This document shows positions 9,201 through 17,545 of a DNA stretch of 39,435 bases, in pieces (the first letter of the stretch is position 1; each line of letters begins with the position of its first letter). The notes beneath the pieces are model-generated. The model ran no database searches. It had not been told where the DNA came from and worked only from the letters and a program-made list of their open reading frames with translations. The translations under genes were made by a program, and so were the position numbers. The stretch is from Oscillospiraceae bacterium (GTDB taxonomy: Bacteria > Bacillota > Clostridia > Oscillospirales > Acutalibacteraceae): positions 1-39,435 of the forward strand of contig SVQH01000029.1 in the NCBI GenBank assembly GCA_015065425.1. Direction: 5' to 3'.

Positions 9201-11069
9201 ATGGATTATCTGAATTTTGATACAGTAGTTATAGGTACGGGAGCGGCAGGCTACAATGCCGCCTGTGAAATAAAAAAACTCTGCGATAAAAATGTTTGCA
9301 TTGTCACGGAGAGTAAAATGGCGGGCACATCAAGAAACACAGGGAGCGATAAACAAACCTATTATAAACTGACACTGGGTGGTAATACACCCGATTCTGT
9401 AAGAAAAATGGCAGATGACCTTTTTTCGGGCGGCTCGGTTGACGGGGATAATGCACTTTGTGAAGCAGCTCTTTCCTCTGCATGCTTTTATAATCTCTGC
9501 TCTCTCGGTGTCCCCTTTCCAAAAAACAGATACGGAGAATATGTGGGCTATAAAACAGACCACGACCCTTATATGAGAGCGACATCGGCGGGACCGCTTA
9601 CTTCAAAATTTATGACAGAAGTTCTGGAGAGACAAGCAGAAAAACTTTCACTTCCCGTATATGATGAGCTTCTTGCAGTTGAAATAATAATTCATGAAAA
9701 CTCCGTAAAAGGGGTTTTGTGTCTTGATAAAAAAAGCGGAGAATATAAAGTTTTCCGTTGTAACAATGTTGTTCTTGCAACGGGCGGTCCTGCAGGAATA
9801 TATCAAAATACCGTGTATCCTGACGGTCACACGGGTTCTTCGGGACTTGCTCTTAAAGCAGGTGCCGCATTACAGAATATGACAGAATGGCAGTACGGTC
9901 TTTCAAGCGTTTCACCAAAATGGAACGTTTCGGGAACATATATGCAGGTGCTCCCCCGTTTTGTTTCCGTGGATGAATACGGTATTGAACATGAATTTTT
10001 AAGTGATTATTTTTCCGATATTTATGAAGCCCTTTCCTTCGTATTCTTAAAGGGTTATCAGTGGCCCTTTGACTCAAAAAAAGCAAAAAACGGTTCATCT
10101 CAGATAGACCTTGCAGTTTACAGCGAATGCGTGAATAAAAACAGAAAGGTTTTTCTTGATTTTAGAAAAAATCCTTTCGGACTTGATAAAATAGAATATG
10201 ATAAACTTTCAGATGAGGCATTCTGCTATCTCAGAAATGCCGATGCACTTTTCGGCACTCCCATTGAAAGACTGAAAAAAATGAACGCTCCCGCCATAGA
10301 ACTTTATAAAAGTAAAGGCGTGAATTTAGAAAAAGAAATGCTTGAAATCGCCCTTTCGTCTCAGCACAATAACGGCGGAATAGCAGTAAATATGTGGTGG
10401 CAGACCGATATCCCGGGACTTTTTGCCGCAGGTGAATGTGCAGGCACTCACGGAATAACACGTCCCGGAGGCTCAGCACTCAATGCGGGACAAGCCGGTT
10501 CTCTGAGAGCGGCACAGTTTATTTCCGTCAAAGAAGATAAAGAATACGACAATACTGAATTTATCCGACTTGCCGAAGCTTCACTCAGTCGGCACAAAGA
10601 ATTCAGAGAAAGAATTTCAGGTAATGAAAACACGGCAGCGGCTCTTCTTACAAAAATCAGAACAGATATGAGTGAAAATGCCGCCGCTGTCAGAAACATT
10701 GAAAAAATAGGCATAATGACCAAGTACCGCAAAAAGGAACTTGAAAACTTCCCCTGTAACATTACAGCCAAGGATACAAAGGGACTTATTGATGCTTATA
10801 AATATTATGATGCTCTGTTGACACAGACAGCCGTTCTCATATCTATGGAAAATTACTTCAATGAAGCAAAAACCGATCGCGGCAGTGCGGTTTTTGTCTC
10901 AAAGGAAAAAGAAGACTCGGCAAATGATAAAAGAGATATGATACAAAGCGTTGTTTATAAAAACGAAGAATTTTCCGTCTGTTGGAGAAAAGTAAGACCC
11001 CTTCCCGAGGATGACAGTTTTTTCGAGAATGTGTGGAGACTATACAGAGAGAATAAAAATATATATTAA
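9201..11069 (+). CDS. FAD-dependent oxidoreductase, fumarate reductase/L-aspartate oxidase flavoprotein type
   Basis: 622 residues. An N-terminal dinucleotide-binding motif VVIGTGAAGYNAA is followed by an acidic strand end (VTESK), NVVLATGG in the middle, and the FAD-family closing motif GECAGTHGITRPGGSALNAGQAG near residue 415, followed by a helical C-terminal domain, as in SdhA/FrdA/NadB relatives. The capping domain sits between. No signal peptide or heme domain is seen, so it is cytoplasmic and needs an electron donor; the OYE-like protein or ferredoxin are candidates. Its start is 10 bases after the SDR stop, with AAGGATG as ribosome binding site. Flavoprotein call firm; role in reducing a double bond or oxidising a sugar acid is inferred. 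Confidence 0.87.
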   Translation: MDYLNFDTVVIGTGAAGYNAACEIKKLCDKNVCIVTESKMAGTSRNTGSDKQTYYKLTLGGNTPDSVRKMADDLFSGGSVDGDNALCEAALSSACFYNLCSLGVPFPKNRYGEYVGYKTDHDPYMRATSAGPLTSKFMTEVLERQAEKLSLPVYDELLAVEIIIHENSVKGVLCLDKKSGEYKVFRCNNVVLATGGPAGIYQNTVYPDGHTGSSGLALKAGAALQNMTEWQYGLSSVSPKWNVSGTYMQVLPRFVSVDEYGIEHEFLSDYFSDIYEALSFVFLKGYQWPFDSKKAKNGSSQIDLAVYSECVNKNRKVFLDFRKNPFGLDKIEYDKLSDEAFCYLRNADALFGTPIERLKKMNAPAIELYKSKGVNLEKEMLEIALSSQHNNGGIAVNMWWQTDIPGLFAAGECAGTHGITRPGGSALNAGQAGSLRAAQFISVKEDKEYDNTEFIRLAEASLSRHKEFRERISGNENTAAALLTKIRTDMSENAAAVRNIEKIGIMTKYRKKELENFPCNITAKDTKGLIDAYKYYDALLTQTAVLISMENYFNEAKTDRGSAVFVSKEKEDSANDKRDMIQSVVYKNEEFSVCWRKVRPLPEDDSFFENVWRLYRENKNIY

Positions 11070-11078
11070 GGTGATACT

Positions 11079-11819
11079 ATGCAGCAGCTCGGTCTTGTTT
11101 CAATATCCTTCAGAAATCTTTCTCCTGAAGAAATAATCAGAAAAGTAAAAAAAGCGGGGCTTTCCTGTATTGAATGGGGAAGCGATATTCATGCACCTTG
11201 TGATGATAACGAAAAATTAAAAAGAATAGCATCTCTTCAGAATCAATACGGAATATCCTGCTGTTCCTACGGCACGTATTTCCGTCTCGGCGTAAATGAT
11301 ACCGAAGAGCTTCAGAAATATATCGATGCCGCGAAAATACTCGGTACTGATGTTTTAAGATTATGGTGCGGTGATAAATCAACGGGAGAATATTGCGAAG
11401 ATGAAGAAAACCGTCTTTTCGACGAATGCAAAAAAGCTTCTGAAATTGCGGAAAAAAACGGAGTCACCCTCTGTCTTGAATGTCACAACGGCACTTACAC
11501 CGAATTAAAAGAGGGAGCAATTAAGCTTATGAAGGTGATAAACTCCCCTGCCCTTCGTATGTACTGGCAACCTAATCAGTTTACATCCCACGATGAAAAC
11601 AAACGGTATGCAAGACTTCTCGCTTCCTTTACAAAAAACATACATGTCTTTAACTGGACAAGCACTGAAAGATTTCCCCTTGCGGATGCGGTGTACGTTT
11701 GGAAAGAATATCTCTCATATTTCAATAAAAACCAGACACTGCTTCTTGAATTTATGCCCGATGACAGCATATATTCACTGATTACAGAAGCAGAAAGTCT
11801 CAGAAAAATTGCGGAGTGA
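11079..11819 (+). CDS. Xylose-isomerase-like TIM-barrel protein (sugar phosphate isomerase/epimerase family)
   Basis: 246 residues of the AP endonuclease 2/xylose-isomerase-like barrel. Family landmarks are GLSCIEWGSDIHAP near the N-terminus, the metal-ligand Glu in VTLCLECHNGT, a His in NIHVFNW and the final Glu in LLLEFMPD. Where many members carry an Asp ligand (often in an 'l.lD..H' strand) this one reads MYWQPNQ, so the metal site may be altered or absent. Likely chemistry is isomerisation, epimerisation or dehydration of a sugar or inositol-like compound. It starts 9 bases after the FAD gene with AAGGTGATACT before ATG. Substrate is not predictable. Confidence 0.85.
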   Translation: MQQLGLVSISFRNLSPEEIIRKVKKAGLSCIEWGSDIHAPCDDNEKLKRIASLQNQYGISCCSYGTYFRLGVNDTEELQKYIDAAKILGTDVLRLWCGDKSTGEYCEDEENRLFDECKKASEIAEKNGVTLCLECHNGTYTELKEGAIKLMKVINSPALRMYWQPNQFTSHDENKRYARLLASFTKNIHVFNWTSTERFPLADAVYVWKEYLSYFNKNQTLLLEFMPDDSIYSLITEAESLRKIAE

Positions 11820-11824
11820 TAAAA

Positions 11825-12826
11825 ATGAAAGCTGTATTTTTATGTAACGATAAAAACAATCCCGAAAGAGTTTATTCGGAAGATACAAGAAAAGAACTTC
11901 ATAATCTTTCGGGACTTGAAAACAGTGTTTATTCAAAGGATGAAGTCCTTGATAACCCTACCCTTTTTAAAGATACGGAGTATGTTTTCTCAACCTGGGG
12001 AATGCCTGTTTTTTCAGAAAGTGAGATAAAAAATATTTTTCCGTCTCTGAAATGTGTATTCTACGGTGCGGGCACGGTCCAGTTTTTTGCAAAACCATTT
12101 CTCGCAAACGGAATAAAAGTGTTTTCGGCATGGGCGGCAAATGCAGTACCTGTTGCTGAATACACCGTTTCTCAGATAATACTTGCAAACAAAGGCTTTT
12201 TTGCAATGTCCCGTTATCAGAGCGTGGGAGACTTAAAAAAAGCGGCAGAGCTCAAGGAATGCTATCCCGGTTCATTCGGTGAATATGTCGGCATAATAGG
12301 TGCAGGTATGATAGGTTCACTCGTAATTGAAATGCTAAAAAGCTACAAGCTGAAGGTAAAGGTTTTCGACCCGTTTTTAAGTGATGAAAAGGCAGAATAT
12401 CTCGGAGTACAAAAATGTTCTCTTGATGAACTGTTTTCAACCTGCTTCGTTATTTCAAATCACCTTGCCAATAACAGCGAAACAAAAGGAATGTTAAACA
12501 AAGAGTATTTCAGCAAAATGCGAAAATACAGCACATTTATAAATACGGGCAGAGGTGCACAGGTGGTAGAAAAAGATCTTTGCGAAATACTTAAAAGCCG
12601 TGAGGATATTACCGCAATTCTTGATGTTACGGAGCCTGAACCTCCCGAGAAGGGACATCCCTTTTATACACTCGGAAACTGCATACTTACACCGCATATT
12701 GCGGGAAGCTACGGTGACGAGGTAAAAAGGATGGGTGAATATATGCTCTGTGAATATAAAAAATATATTTGCGATGAAAAAACAGAATATGAAGTTACAC
12801 TGAAAATGCTTGAAACCATGGCGTAA
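11825..12826 (+). CDS. D-isomer-specific 2-hydroxyacid dehydrogenase family protein
   Basis: 333 residues from ATG 11825, eight bases after GCGGAG. A GTG at 11816 overlaps the previous stop but also the ribosome binding site, so it is rejected. The Rossmann motif GIIGAGMIG is followed by a strand ending in FDP. Catalytic Arg (NTGRGAQVV), Glu (DVTEPEPPE) and His (LTPHIAGSYG) are all present. Family members reduce 2-keto acids to D-2-hydroxyacids with NAD(P)H, or oxidise them. In a sugar-acid operon it may handle glyoxylate, hydroxypyruvate or a keto sugar acid. The N-terminal quarter is divergent. Confidence 0.9.
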   Translation: MKAVFLCNDKNNPERVYSEDTRKELHNLSGLENSVYSKDEVLDNPTLFKDTEYVFSTWGMPVFSESEIKNIFPSLKCVFYGAGTVQFFAKPFLANGIKVFSAWAANAVPVAEYTVSQIILANKGFFAMSRYQSVGDLKKAAELKECYPGSFGEYVGIIGAGMIGSLVIEMLKSYKLKVKVFDPFLSDEKAEYLGVQKCSLDELFSTCFVISNHLANNSETKGMLNKEYFSKMRKYSTFINTGRGAQVVEKDLCEILKSREDITAILDVTEPEPPEKGHPFYTLGNCILTPHIAGSYGDEVKRMGEYMLCEYKKYICDEKTEYEVTLKMLETMA

Positions 12827-12838
12827 AGGAGATAAATT

Positions 12839-14779
12839 ATGAAAAACATATTTTTCCCTGAAGAAAAAATACAGTTTATTAAAAACTGCACCGATGAAAG
12901 ATGCAAAATACTTTATAATAAAGCCATAAATCAGGCTGAAAAGGCACTTGAAATAATCCCTCTTGAAGAGGAAAGCGTTCAGGTTGACGGAGAGGGATAT
13001 GCCGTACAGCATGAAAACTACGGTGATGCAGCAGGTCCCTTTACAGGCAATATGCCGTATCTGTCATTCGCTTATGAAATAACGGGGGACGACAAATATT
13101 TTCTTAAAGCAAAAGAGCTTATGCTTAAATACTGCTCTTATTCAAGGTGGTACGGCAAAGGCTCCATAGGAAAAGGAGAACTGAACACAGGGCATTTTCT
13201 CACGGGAATGAGTTACGGCTGGGCAACTTTTTCCCATAAATTTACGGAAGACGAAAAAAAATATCTCGCTGAAAGAATATATACCCTCGGCATCCGTGCA
13301 CAGCTTGACGACTGGCTTCTTCCTGGAACAAAAATACACTGCTTTGACACAATGGGACATAACTGGTGGCCCGTTTGCGTTTCTTCGGGGGCACTTGCCG
13401 CCATTACCATGAGTGAATATCTTCCTGACGGCAGAACCCTTGCCGATAAAGCCGCAGAAGGACTTCGTGAATGGTTTTATTATGAAGGCAATCCCATAAA
13501 CATGAAGCCTGCCACACTTGATAACGGTGCTTTTTATGAAAGTGTGGGATACTATAACTATGCACTCTTCGAATATCTTCGCTTTTCGGAAGCTTACCTT
13601 GCCGTTACGGGAAAGCCGCCTTTTGATGATGAGGAAATAATAAGAAAATCGGCAGAATTTTTTATAAATACATTTTATCCGTCTTCAAAAGGCGATTATA
13701 TAGTCGGCTTTGGTGACACGGATGACACACAGTTTTCATCATCTGTTCCGTTAATGCTTTCAAGATATCCCGATATCGGAATTCTTCGTTTTTATATTAA
13801 TAACAGAAAGCATTCCGAGAACTCGGATATATTGTTAAAACTCATACGATTTGAGCAACTGTATCTTCTCCCTGAAAAAATACCCGAAAAGCTCTCGGTT
13901 TACTATAAAAATATTGGTTGGTCGGTTTTCAGAGATTCCTTTGAGGAAGACAGCACTTTACTTGCCGTAAAATGCGGTGACTCATGGAATCATGCACATT
14001 GCGATGCAGGGCATTTCATTTTTTTCAGAAACGGAATTCCCGAAATTTTCGACTCCTCCTGCTGTTCATACGGCAACGACATTTACAGGGATTATTATGT
14101 TCAGTCAAAAGCACACAATGTTGTGCTTTGTAACGGAAAAGGACAGTTTTCCGATGACCATCACCACCATGTAAGACCAAAAGGCGAATTACATAATTTT
14201 ACCGACAAAGGCGATTTCCGTTATGTCTGTGCTGATGCATCAGGTCCCATGGGACGACATTTCAGGAAACATCTGCGTCACTTTATAATGGTAAAAGATA
14301 TCATTATCATTTATGATGATATATGGGCTTATGAAGAAAGCGAACTTAATTTCCTTTTACACTCGGAAGAAAACTCATGTTTCAGAATGCTGACATCGTG
14401 TGAAGAGAGAACCGAAACGGGATATCTCGGCAAGGATATTCACGAGGTTACATTCAAATCATTCAACAGAAAAACAGATGATTACGGCAGAGGAAAATTT
14501 GTTTCCGCTTTGTGTCTCGATGAAAAAAAGGAGCCTGTTTTTGAAGAGATTGAGGACGGGTTCAAGGTAACATACGGAAATATAAAGATATACATAAATA
14601 TATTAAGCGACAACCGTGTTATGCACAGAAACTGCTTCAATACTTTTGACGAAATACTTACGGATGCTACGGTTTTAATTGACAATAACGGGGAATATTC
14701 TGTTGTAAACGGCTCCATTGTCAGAAAAGACGGAAAGTCACTTCTTGACAGATTTTCAAGGATAACGGACAAAATCTGA
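12839..14779 (+). CDS. Heparinase II/III-like protein, cytoplasmic (putative polysaccharide lyase)
   Basis: 646 residues with AAAGGAGATAAATT before ATG. No signal peptide. The N-terminal half is an (alpha/alpha) toroid with GHNWWPVCVSSGALAA and DNGAFYESVGYYNYALFEY near residue 230, which carries the Asn/Tyr candidates of this fold. The C-terminal half is the beta-sandwich typical of heparinase II/III: GDSWNHAHCDAGHF (H385, H387, D389), then a nearby stretch rich in His. The class cleaves uronate-containing glycans (heparin, alginate, chondroitin) by beta-elimination, leaving an unsaturated sugar. Being cytoplasmic, it would act on imported oligosaccharides. Some relatives have lost lyase activity, so lyase function is inferred. 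It sits mid-operon after four redox genes. Confidence 0.88.
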   Translation: MKNIFFPEEKIQFIKNCTDERCKILYNKAINQAEKALEIIPLEEESVQVDGEGYAVQHENYGDAAGPFTGNMPYLSFAYEITGDDKYFLKAKELMLKYCSYSRWYGKGSIGKGELNTGHFLTGMSYGWATFSHKFTEDEKKYLAERIYTLGIRAQLDDWLLPGTKIHCFDTMGHNWWPVCVSSGALAAITMSEYLPDGRTLADKAAEGLREWFYYEGNPINMKPATLDNGAFYESVGYYNYALFEYLRFSEAYLAVTGKPPFDDEEIIRKSAEFFINTFYPSSKGDYIVGFGDTDDTQFSSSVPLMLSRYPDIGILRFYINNRKHSENSDILLKLIRFEQLYLLPEKIPEKLSVYYKNIGWSVFRDSFEEDSTLLAVKCGDSWNHAHCDAGHFIFFRNGIPEIFDSSCCSYGNDIYRDYYVQSKAHNVVLCNGKGQFSDDHHHHVRPKGELHNFTDKGDFRYVCADASGPMGRHFRKHLRHFIMVKDIIIIYDDIWAYEESELNFLLHSEENSCFRMLTSCEERTETGYLGKDIHEVTFKSFNRKTDDYGRGKFVSALCLDEKKEPVFEEIEDGFKVTYGNIKIYINILSDNRVMHRNCFNTFDEILTDATVLIDNNGEYSVVNGSIVRKDGKSLLDRFSRITDKI

Positions 14780-14838
14780 TTGATTTTTATATCAGAAGAT
14801 TTTATAAAACACAACAATAAACTTAATACGGTGAAAAA

Positions 14839-15564
14839 ATGGATATAAAAAAATTAAAAGAAGAACTTCTCAGAGAATACAGATTTCAGACAGAGCTTCA
14901 CGCACATACCTCTCCTGCAAGCTCCTGCTCACAGATTGTACCTGAAAAACTGGCAGAAATATATAAAGACCTCGGATATTCTGCAGTGTGTGTGGTAAAC
15001 CACTTTGTATACGAATATCAGGGACTTTCAAAGAAAGAATTGATCGACAGATATTTCGGAGATTTTGAAAGAGCCGAAAAAAGAGGAAAAGAAATCGGAA
15101 TCAAAGTTATTCTGGGAGCAGAAATCAGATTTAACGAAAACGATAATGACTATCTGATTTACGGTGTAACCAGAGATATGCTTGAAGAAATATATAACCT
15201 TCTTCCCTACGGTGTTGATAATTTCCGTAAGGTTTATAAAATGCCCGACAGCGTATTTTTACAGGCTCATCCCTTCAGGGAGGGCATGGAAAGGGTTGAG
15301 CCCGCAATTCTTGACGGAATTGAAGTCTATAATGTACATCCAAATCACAATTCCAAAATTGGTCTTGCCGCTGTTTACGCAAAGGAACAGGGATTTTCGA
15401 TAATTACATCGGGCTCAGATTTTCATCACCCTGACAGAAAACATGAGGGTGTCTCTGCAATAAGAACCAAGGTTTTACCCGAAGATTCTTTTCATCTTGC
15501 ATCAATTCTCAGAAGCGGAGACTATCTTATGGAAATCGGAAGAAATAATATCATAATTCCTTAA
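14839..15564 (+). CDS. PHP-domain metal-dependent phosphoesterase
   Basis: 241 residues. Metal-binding motifs of the PHP fold are H21-A-H23 (ELHAHTSPASSC), VNHFV, GAEIRF, QAHPFRE and GSDFHHPD. The length fits stand-alone PHP proteins (trpH/YcdX-like) rather than polymerase subunits. These hydrolyse phosphoesters such as nucleotide ends, 3',5'-bisphosphates or sugar/histidinol phosphates. It is the last gene of the operon, 59 bases after the lyase gene, behind a weak ribosome binding site (GGTGAAAAA). Substrate unknown; a sugar phosphate would suit the context. Confidence 0.87.
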   Translation: MDIKKLKEELLREYRFQTELHAHTSPASSCSQIVPEKLAEIYKDLGYSAVCVVNHFVYEYQGLSKKELIDRYFGDFERAEKRGKEIGIKVILGAEIRFNENDNDYLIYGVTRDMLEEIYNLLPYGVDNFRKVYKMPDSVFLQAHPFREGMERVEPAILDGIEVYNVHPNHNSKIGLAAVYAKEQGFSIITSGSDFHHPDRKHEGVSAIRTKVLPEDSFHLASILRSGDYLMEIGRNNIIIP

Positions 15565-15577
15565 ATGAAGCTCAGAA

Positions 15578-15612
15578 TAAGCCCTCCTGCAGAGTATCGG
15601 GAGGGCTTATAA
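15578..15612 (+). terminator. Hairpin after the PHP gene, weak terminator
   Basis: A perfect 10-bp stem TAAGCCCTCC/GGAGGGCTTA with a 12-base loop, 14 bases after the stop codon. The T run after it is poor, so termination may be partial. The remaining sequence to 15785 holds the presumed tRNA promoter (TATAAT at 15752-15757, no good -35) and nothing else recognisable. Confidence 0.6.
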
Positions 15613-15785
15613 TGCTCTTATGAAAAATCCTATGAAACTGAAAGCTAAACAAGGAAATGAAAAAATACAAATCATGATTTATAATTATATTCACCGAAAG
15701 CGTACACACCGAATTTTATATAAATTATGATTTTTCTCTTGCTTATTTTTTACGGATGATATATAATTATTTCAATTTCATATCC

Positions 15786-15869
15786 GCGGGTGTGGTGGAA
15801 TTGGCAGACACGCAAGATTTAGGTTCTTGTGCCAAAAGCATGCAGGTTCGACCCCTGTCACCCGCACCA
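15786..15869 (+). tRNA. tRNA-Leu (anticodon UAG)
   Basis: 84 bases including an encoded CCA end. The acceptor stem GCGGGTG pairs with CACCCGC, the anticodon stem is CAAGA/TCTTG with loop TTTAGGT (anticodon TAG), and the T stem GCAGG/CCTGT closes the loop TTCGACC. The extra arm is short for a leucine tRNA. An intrinsic terminator follows seven bases after CCA. Confidence 0.95.
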
Positions 15870-15875
15870 AAAAAA

Positions 15876-15903
15876 TCGACAAGTTTCTGCTTGTCGGTTT
15901 TTT
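15876..15903 (+). terminator. Bidirectional terminator between tRNA-Leu and the amidohydrolase gene
   Basis: The stem CGACAAG/CTTGTCG with a six-base loop is followed by T6 on the plus strand and by ATTTTTTT on the minus strand, so it can serve both converging genes. Confidence 0.85.
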
Positions 15904-15956
15904 ACTTTGCGGGAAATTCCTTACTGTAAAGTAAATCAAATTCAGATATTACTTTT

Positions 15957-17090
15957 TTAATTTCTCCACACAATTTCACCGTTTATTATAGTAGCTTTTA
16001 CACAAGAATTTATTTCCAGAGGATTTCCTTCAAAAATGACAATATCTGCATCCTTGCCTTCTTTAAGGCTGCCGATTCTGTGGTCTACTCTGCATATACG
16101 TGCCGCATCAATGGTGATTGCACGGAGTGCTGCTGATTCACCTAAGCCCTCTTTTGCTGCAAGGCCTGCACATAAGGGAAGATACTGTATTCTCGAAACA
16201 GGATGGTCTGTGGTTATTGCAACCGTAACTCCTGCATCGTGAAGGATCCCCGCTGTTTTAAAATCTGACAGGCTGACTTCGTCTTTGCTTCGTGAAGCAA
16301 GAGAAGGCCCTACAATGGCAGGATAACCGCTTTCAGCAATTTCCTGTGCAATCAGATGCCCCTCGGTGCAATGGTCAATGGTCAGATCAAGGTCAAATTC
16401 TTTAGCTATTCTTATTGCGGTAAAAATATCATCGGTACGGTGTGCATGAGCCTTAAGCGGAATTTTCTTTTCAAAGAGTTCTTTGTAGCAAATCAGAGTA
16501 AAATCCTCATTGCCTGATTGATTTTGTGAAAAATATTGCTTAGCACGAAAAAACTCTTCCCTTATAAGAGAAGCAATTCCCATTCGGGTGGACGGCATAT
16601 TGCCGTTAATGCCGTAACAACTCATCGGATTTTCACCGAAAGCAATTTTAATTGCGGCAGGAGCCAGAACTACCATATCATCAATGCATCTGCCGTAGGT
16701 TTTTATAAAAGCAAATTGTCCGCCGACAGCATTGGAGCTTCCCGGTCCCGACATGACACCGGTAATACCGGCGGCAATAGCATTATGAAAAGCATTGTCC
16801 ATGGGATTTATGCTGTCAATTCCTCTTATACAGGGAGTAATCGGATTTGTATTCTCATTAGTCATATCATTCTGTGATGAAATTTTGTCTTCTGCAATTC
16901 CGATATGACTGTGTGCATCAATAAAACCGGGATAAACATTCAGATTTTCTGCATCAAAAACTTCTGTCCCCTCTGACGGCTCAATCTTTTTTTTGATTTT
17001 TACAATTTTTCCCTCGTTTACCAAAATATCGGCCTTTTGCGGCGTATCACTTTCCATTGTATGCAAAAGACCGTTTACAATTAAAAGCAT
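15957..17090 (-). CDS. Amidohydrolase-superfamily protein (imidazolonepropionase-like)
   Basis: 377 residues, starting at ATG 17090 after AAAGGAGAAAAAT. An N-terminal composite beta-sandwich strand set (LLIVNG...ILVNEGKIVKI) precedes the barrel. The first metal pair is H60-S-H62 in FIDAHSHIG. Further ligands are visible as the His in LKAHAHR, the His in LTIDHCTEGH and the Asp in AITTDHPVSR. The C-terminus closes with GKDADIVIFEGNPLE and ATIINGEIVW, usual for this superfamily. It hydrolyses an amide, amidine or similar bond of a small molecule in the cytoplasm. Substrate cannot be fixed: dipeptidase, imidazolonepropionase-like and deacetylase relatives share these motifs. It is divergent from the Asn-rich gene, with 88 bases between starts. 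Confidence 0.88.
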   Translation of the reverse strand: MLLIVNGLLHTMESDTPQKADILVNEGKIVKIKKKIEPSEGTEVFDAENLNVYPGFIDAHSHIGIAEDKISSQNDMTNENTNPITPCIRGIDSINPMDNAFHNAIAAGITGVMSGPGSSNAVGGQFAFIKTYGRCIDDMVVLAPAAIKIAFGENPMSCYGINGNMPSTRMGIASLIREEFFRAKQYFSQNQSGNEDFTLICYKELFEKKIPLKAHAHRTDDIFTAIRIAKEFDLDLTIDHCTEGHLIAQEIAESGYPAIVGPSLASRSKDEVSLSDFKTAGILHDAGVTVAITTDHPVSRIQYLPLCAGLAAKEGLGESAALRAITIDAARICRVDHRIGSLKEGKDADIVIFEGNPLEINSCVKATIINGEIVWRN

Positions 17091-17122
17091 ATTTTTCTCC
17101 TTTCAGTCTTTTTCTTGTGTGA

Positions 17123-17150
17123 ATAGTTTTACTCAAACGTGACAAACTAT
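17123..17150. repeat. Inverted repeat between divergent genes
   Basis: The perfect arms ATAGTTT and AAACTAT are separated by 14 bases, in the short region between the amidohydrolase and Asn-rich gene starts. It may be an operator or a 5' leader hairpin; neither promoter is clear here. Confidence 0.35.
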
Positions 17151-17178
17151 CCTTGTAAACTGTTCAGGAGGTGAAAAC

Positions 17179-17361
17179 ATGAACAACAACAATAACCAGA
17201 ACAATAAGAACAACCAGAATAACAAGAATAATCAGAGTAACAAGAATAATCAGAATAATCAGAATAACCAGAACAATCAGAATAACCAGAACAATCAGAA
17301 TAACCAGAATAACCAGAATAACCAGAATAACAGAAATAATCAGAACAATCAGAACAAATAA
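17179..17361 (+). CDS. Small Asn/Gln-repeat low-complexity protein
   Basis: 60 residues made almost only of Asn and Gln with a few Lys, one Ser and one Arg, in NNQ and NNK units; no Cys, aromatic or hydrophobic residue after Met1. The DNA is a run of AAY-AAY-CAG/AAG triplets. What makes it look real is a near-perfect ribosome binding site AGGAGGTG (17167-17174) placed five bases before ATG, and a downstream hairpin/terminator. Predicted to be disordered and highly polar; such sequences occur in spore-coat and prion-like proteins, but no function can be assigned. The repeat is prone to replication slippage, so its length may vary between strains. The opposite strand has an open frame rich in Ile/Leu/Val that is a by-product of the repeat. 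Confidence 0.65.
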   Translation: MNNNNNQNNKNNQNNKNNQSNKNNQNNQNNQNNQNNQNNQNNQNNQNNQNNRNNQNNQNK

Positions 17362-17469
17362 CAATATCCATTTTTTGAATTTTACTGTTCCGACTGTATT
17401 TGTTTGACGGATTTCATAATTTTTTCGCAAATTTTGATTTAAATCGAACAAATTCTCAGCATAAGCACA

Positions 17470-17505
17470 GCTGATGTTTGCAGATTATATTCTGTGAACA
17501 TCAGC
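17470..17505 (+). repeat. Strong 15-bp hairpin
   Basis: GCTGATGTTTGCAGA against TCTGTGAACATCAGC, with two G-U pairs and a six-base loop TTATAT. There is no T run, so it is not itself a terminator; it could protect the 3' end of the Asn-rich transcript or be part of a small RNA. Confidence 0.6.
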
Positions 17506-17510
17506 ACCAA

Positions 17511-17545
17511 AGATTCCGGATGCAATGCATTTCGGAATCTTTTTT
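17511..17545 (+). terminator. Intrinsic terminator downstream of the Asn-rich gene
   Basis: The stem AGATTCCG/CGGAATCT is followed by T5. The loop region contains a further ATGCA/TGCAT self-complementary stretch. Confidence 0.8.

Noticed and set aside
17180-17360. Short-period repeat as a possible CRISPR array
   Set aside because: Units are 9 bases or less without spacers; it is a coding triplet repeat.
17164-17451. A minus-strand open frame of 95 residues made of Ile/Leu/Val
   Set aside because: It is the antisense of the Asn/Gln triplet repeat, begins outside any good ribosome binding site, and the plus-strand gene has strong translation signals.
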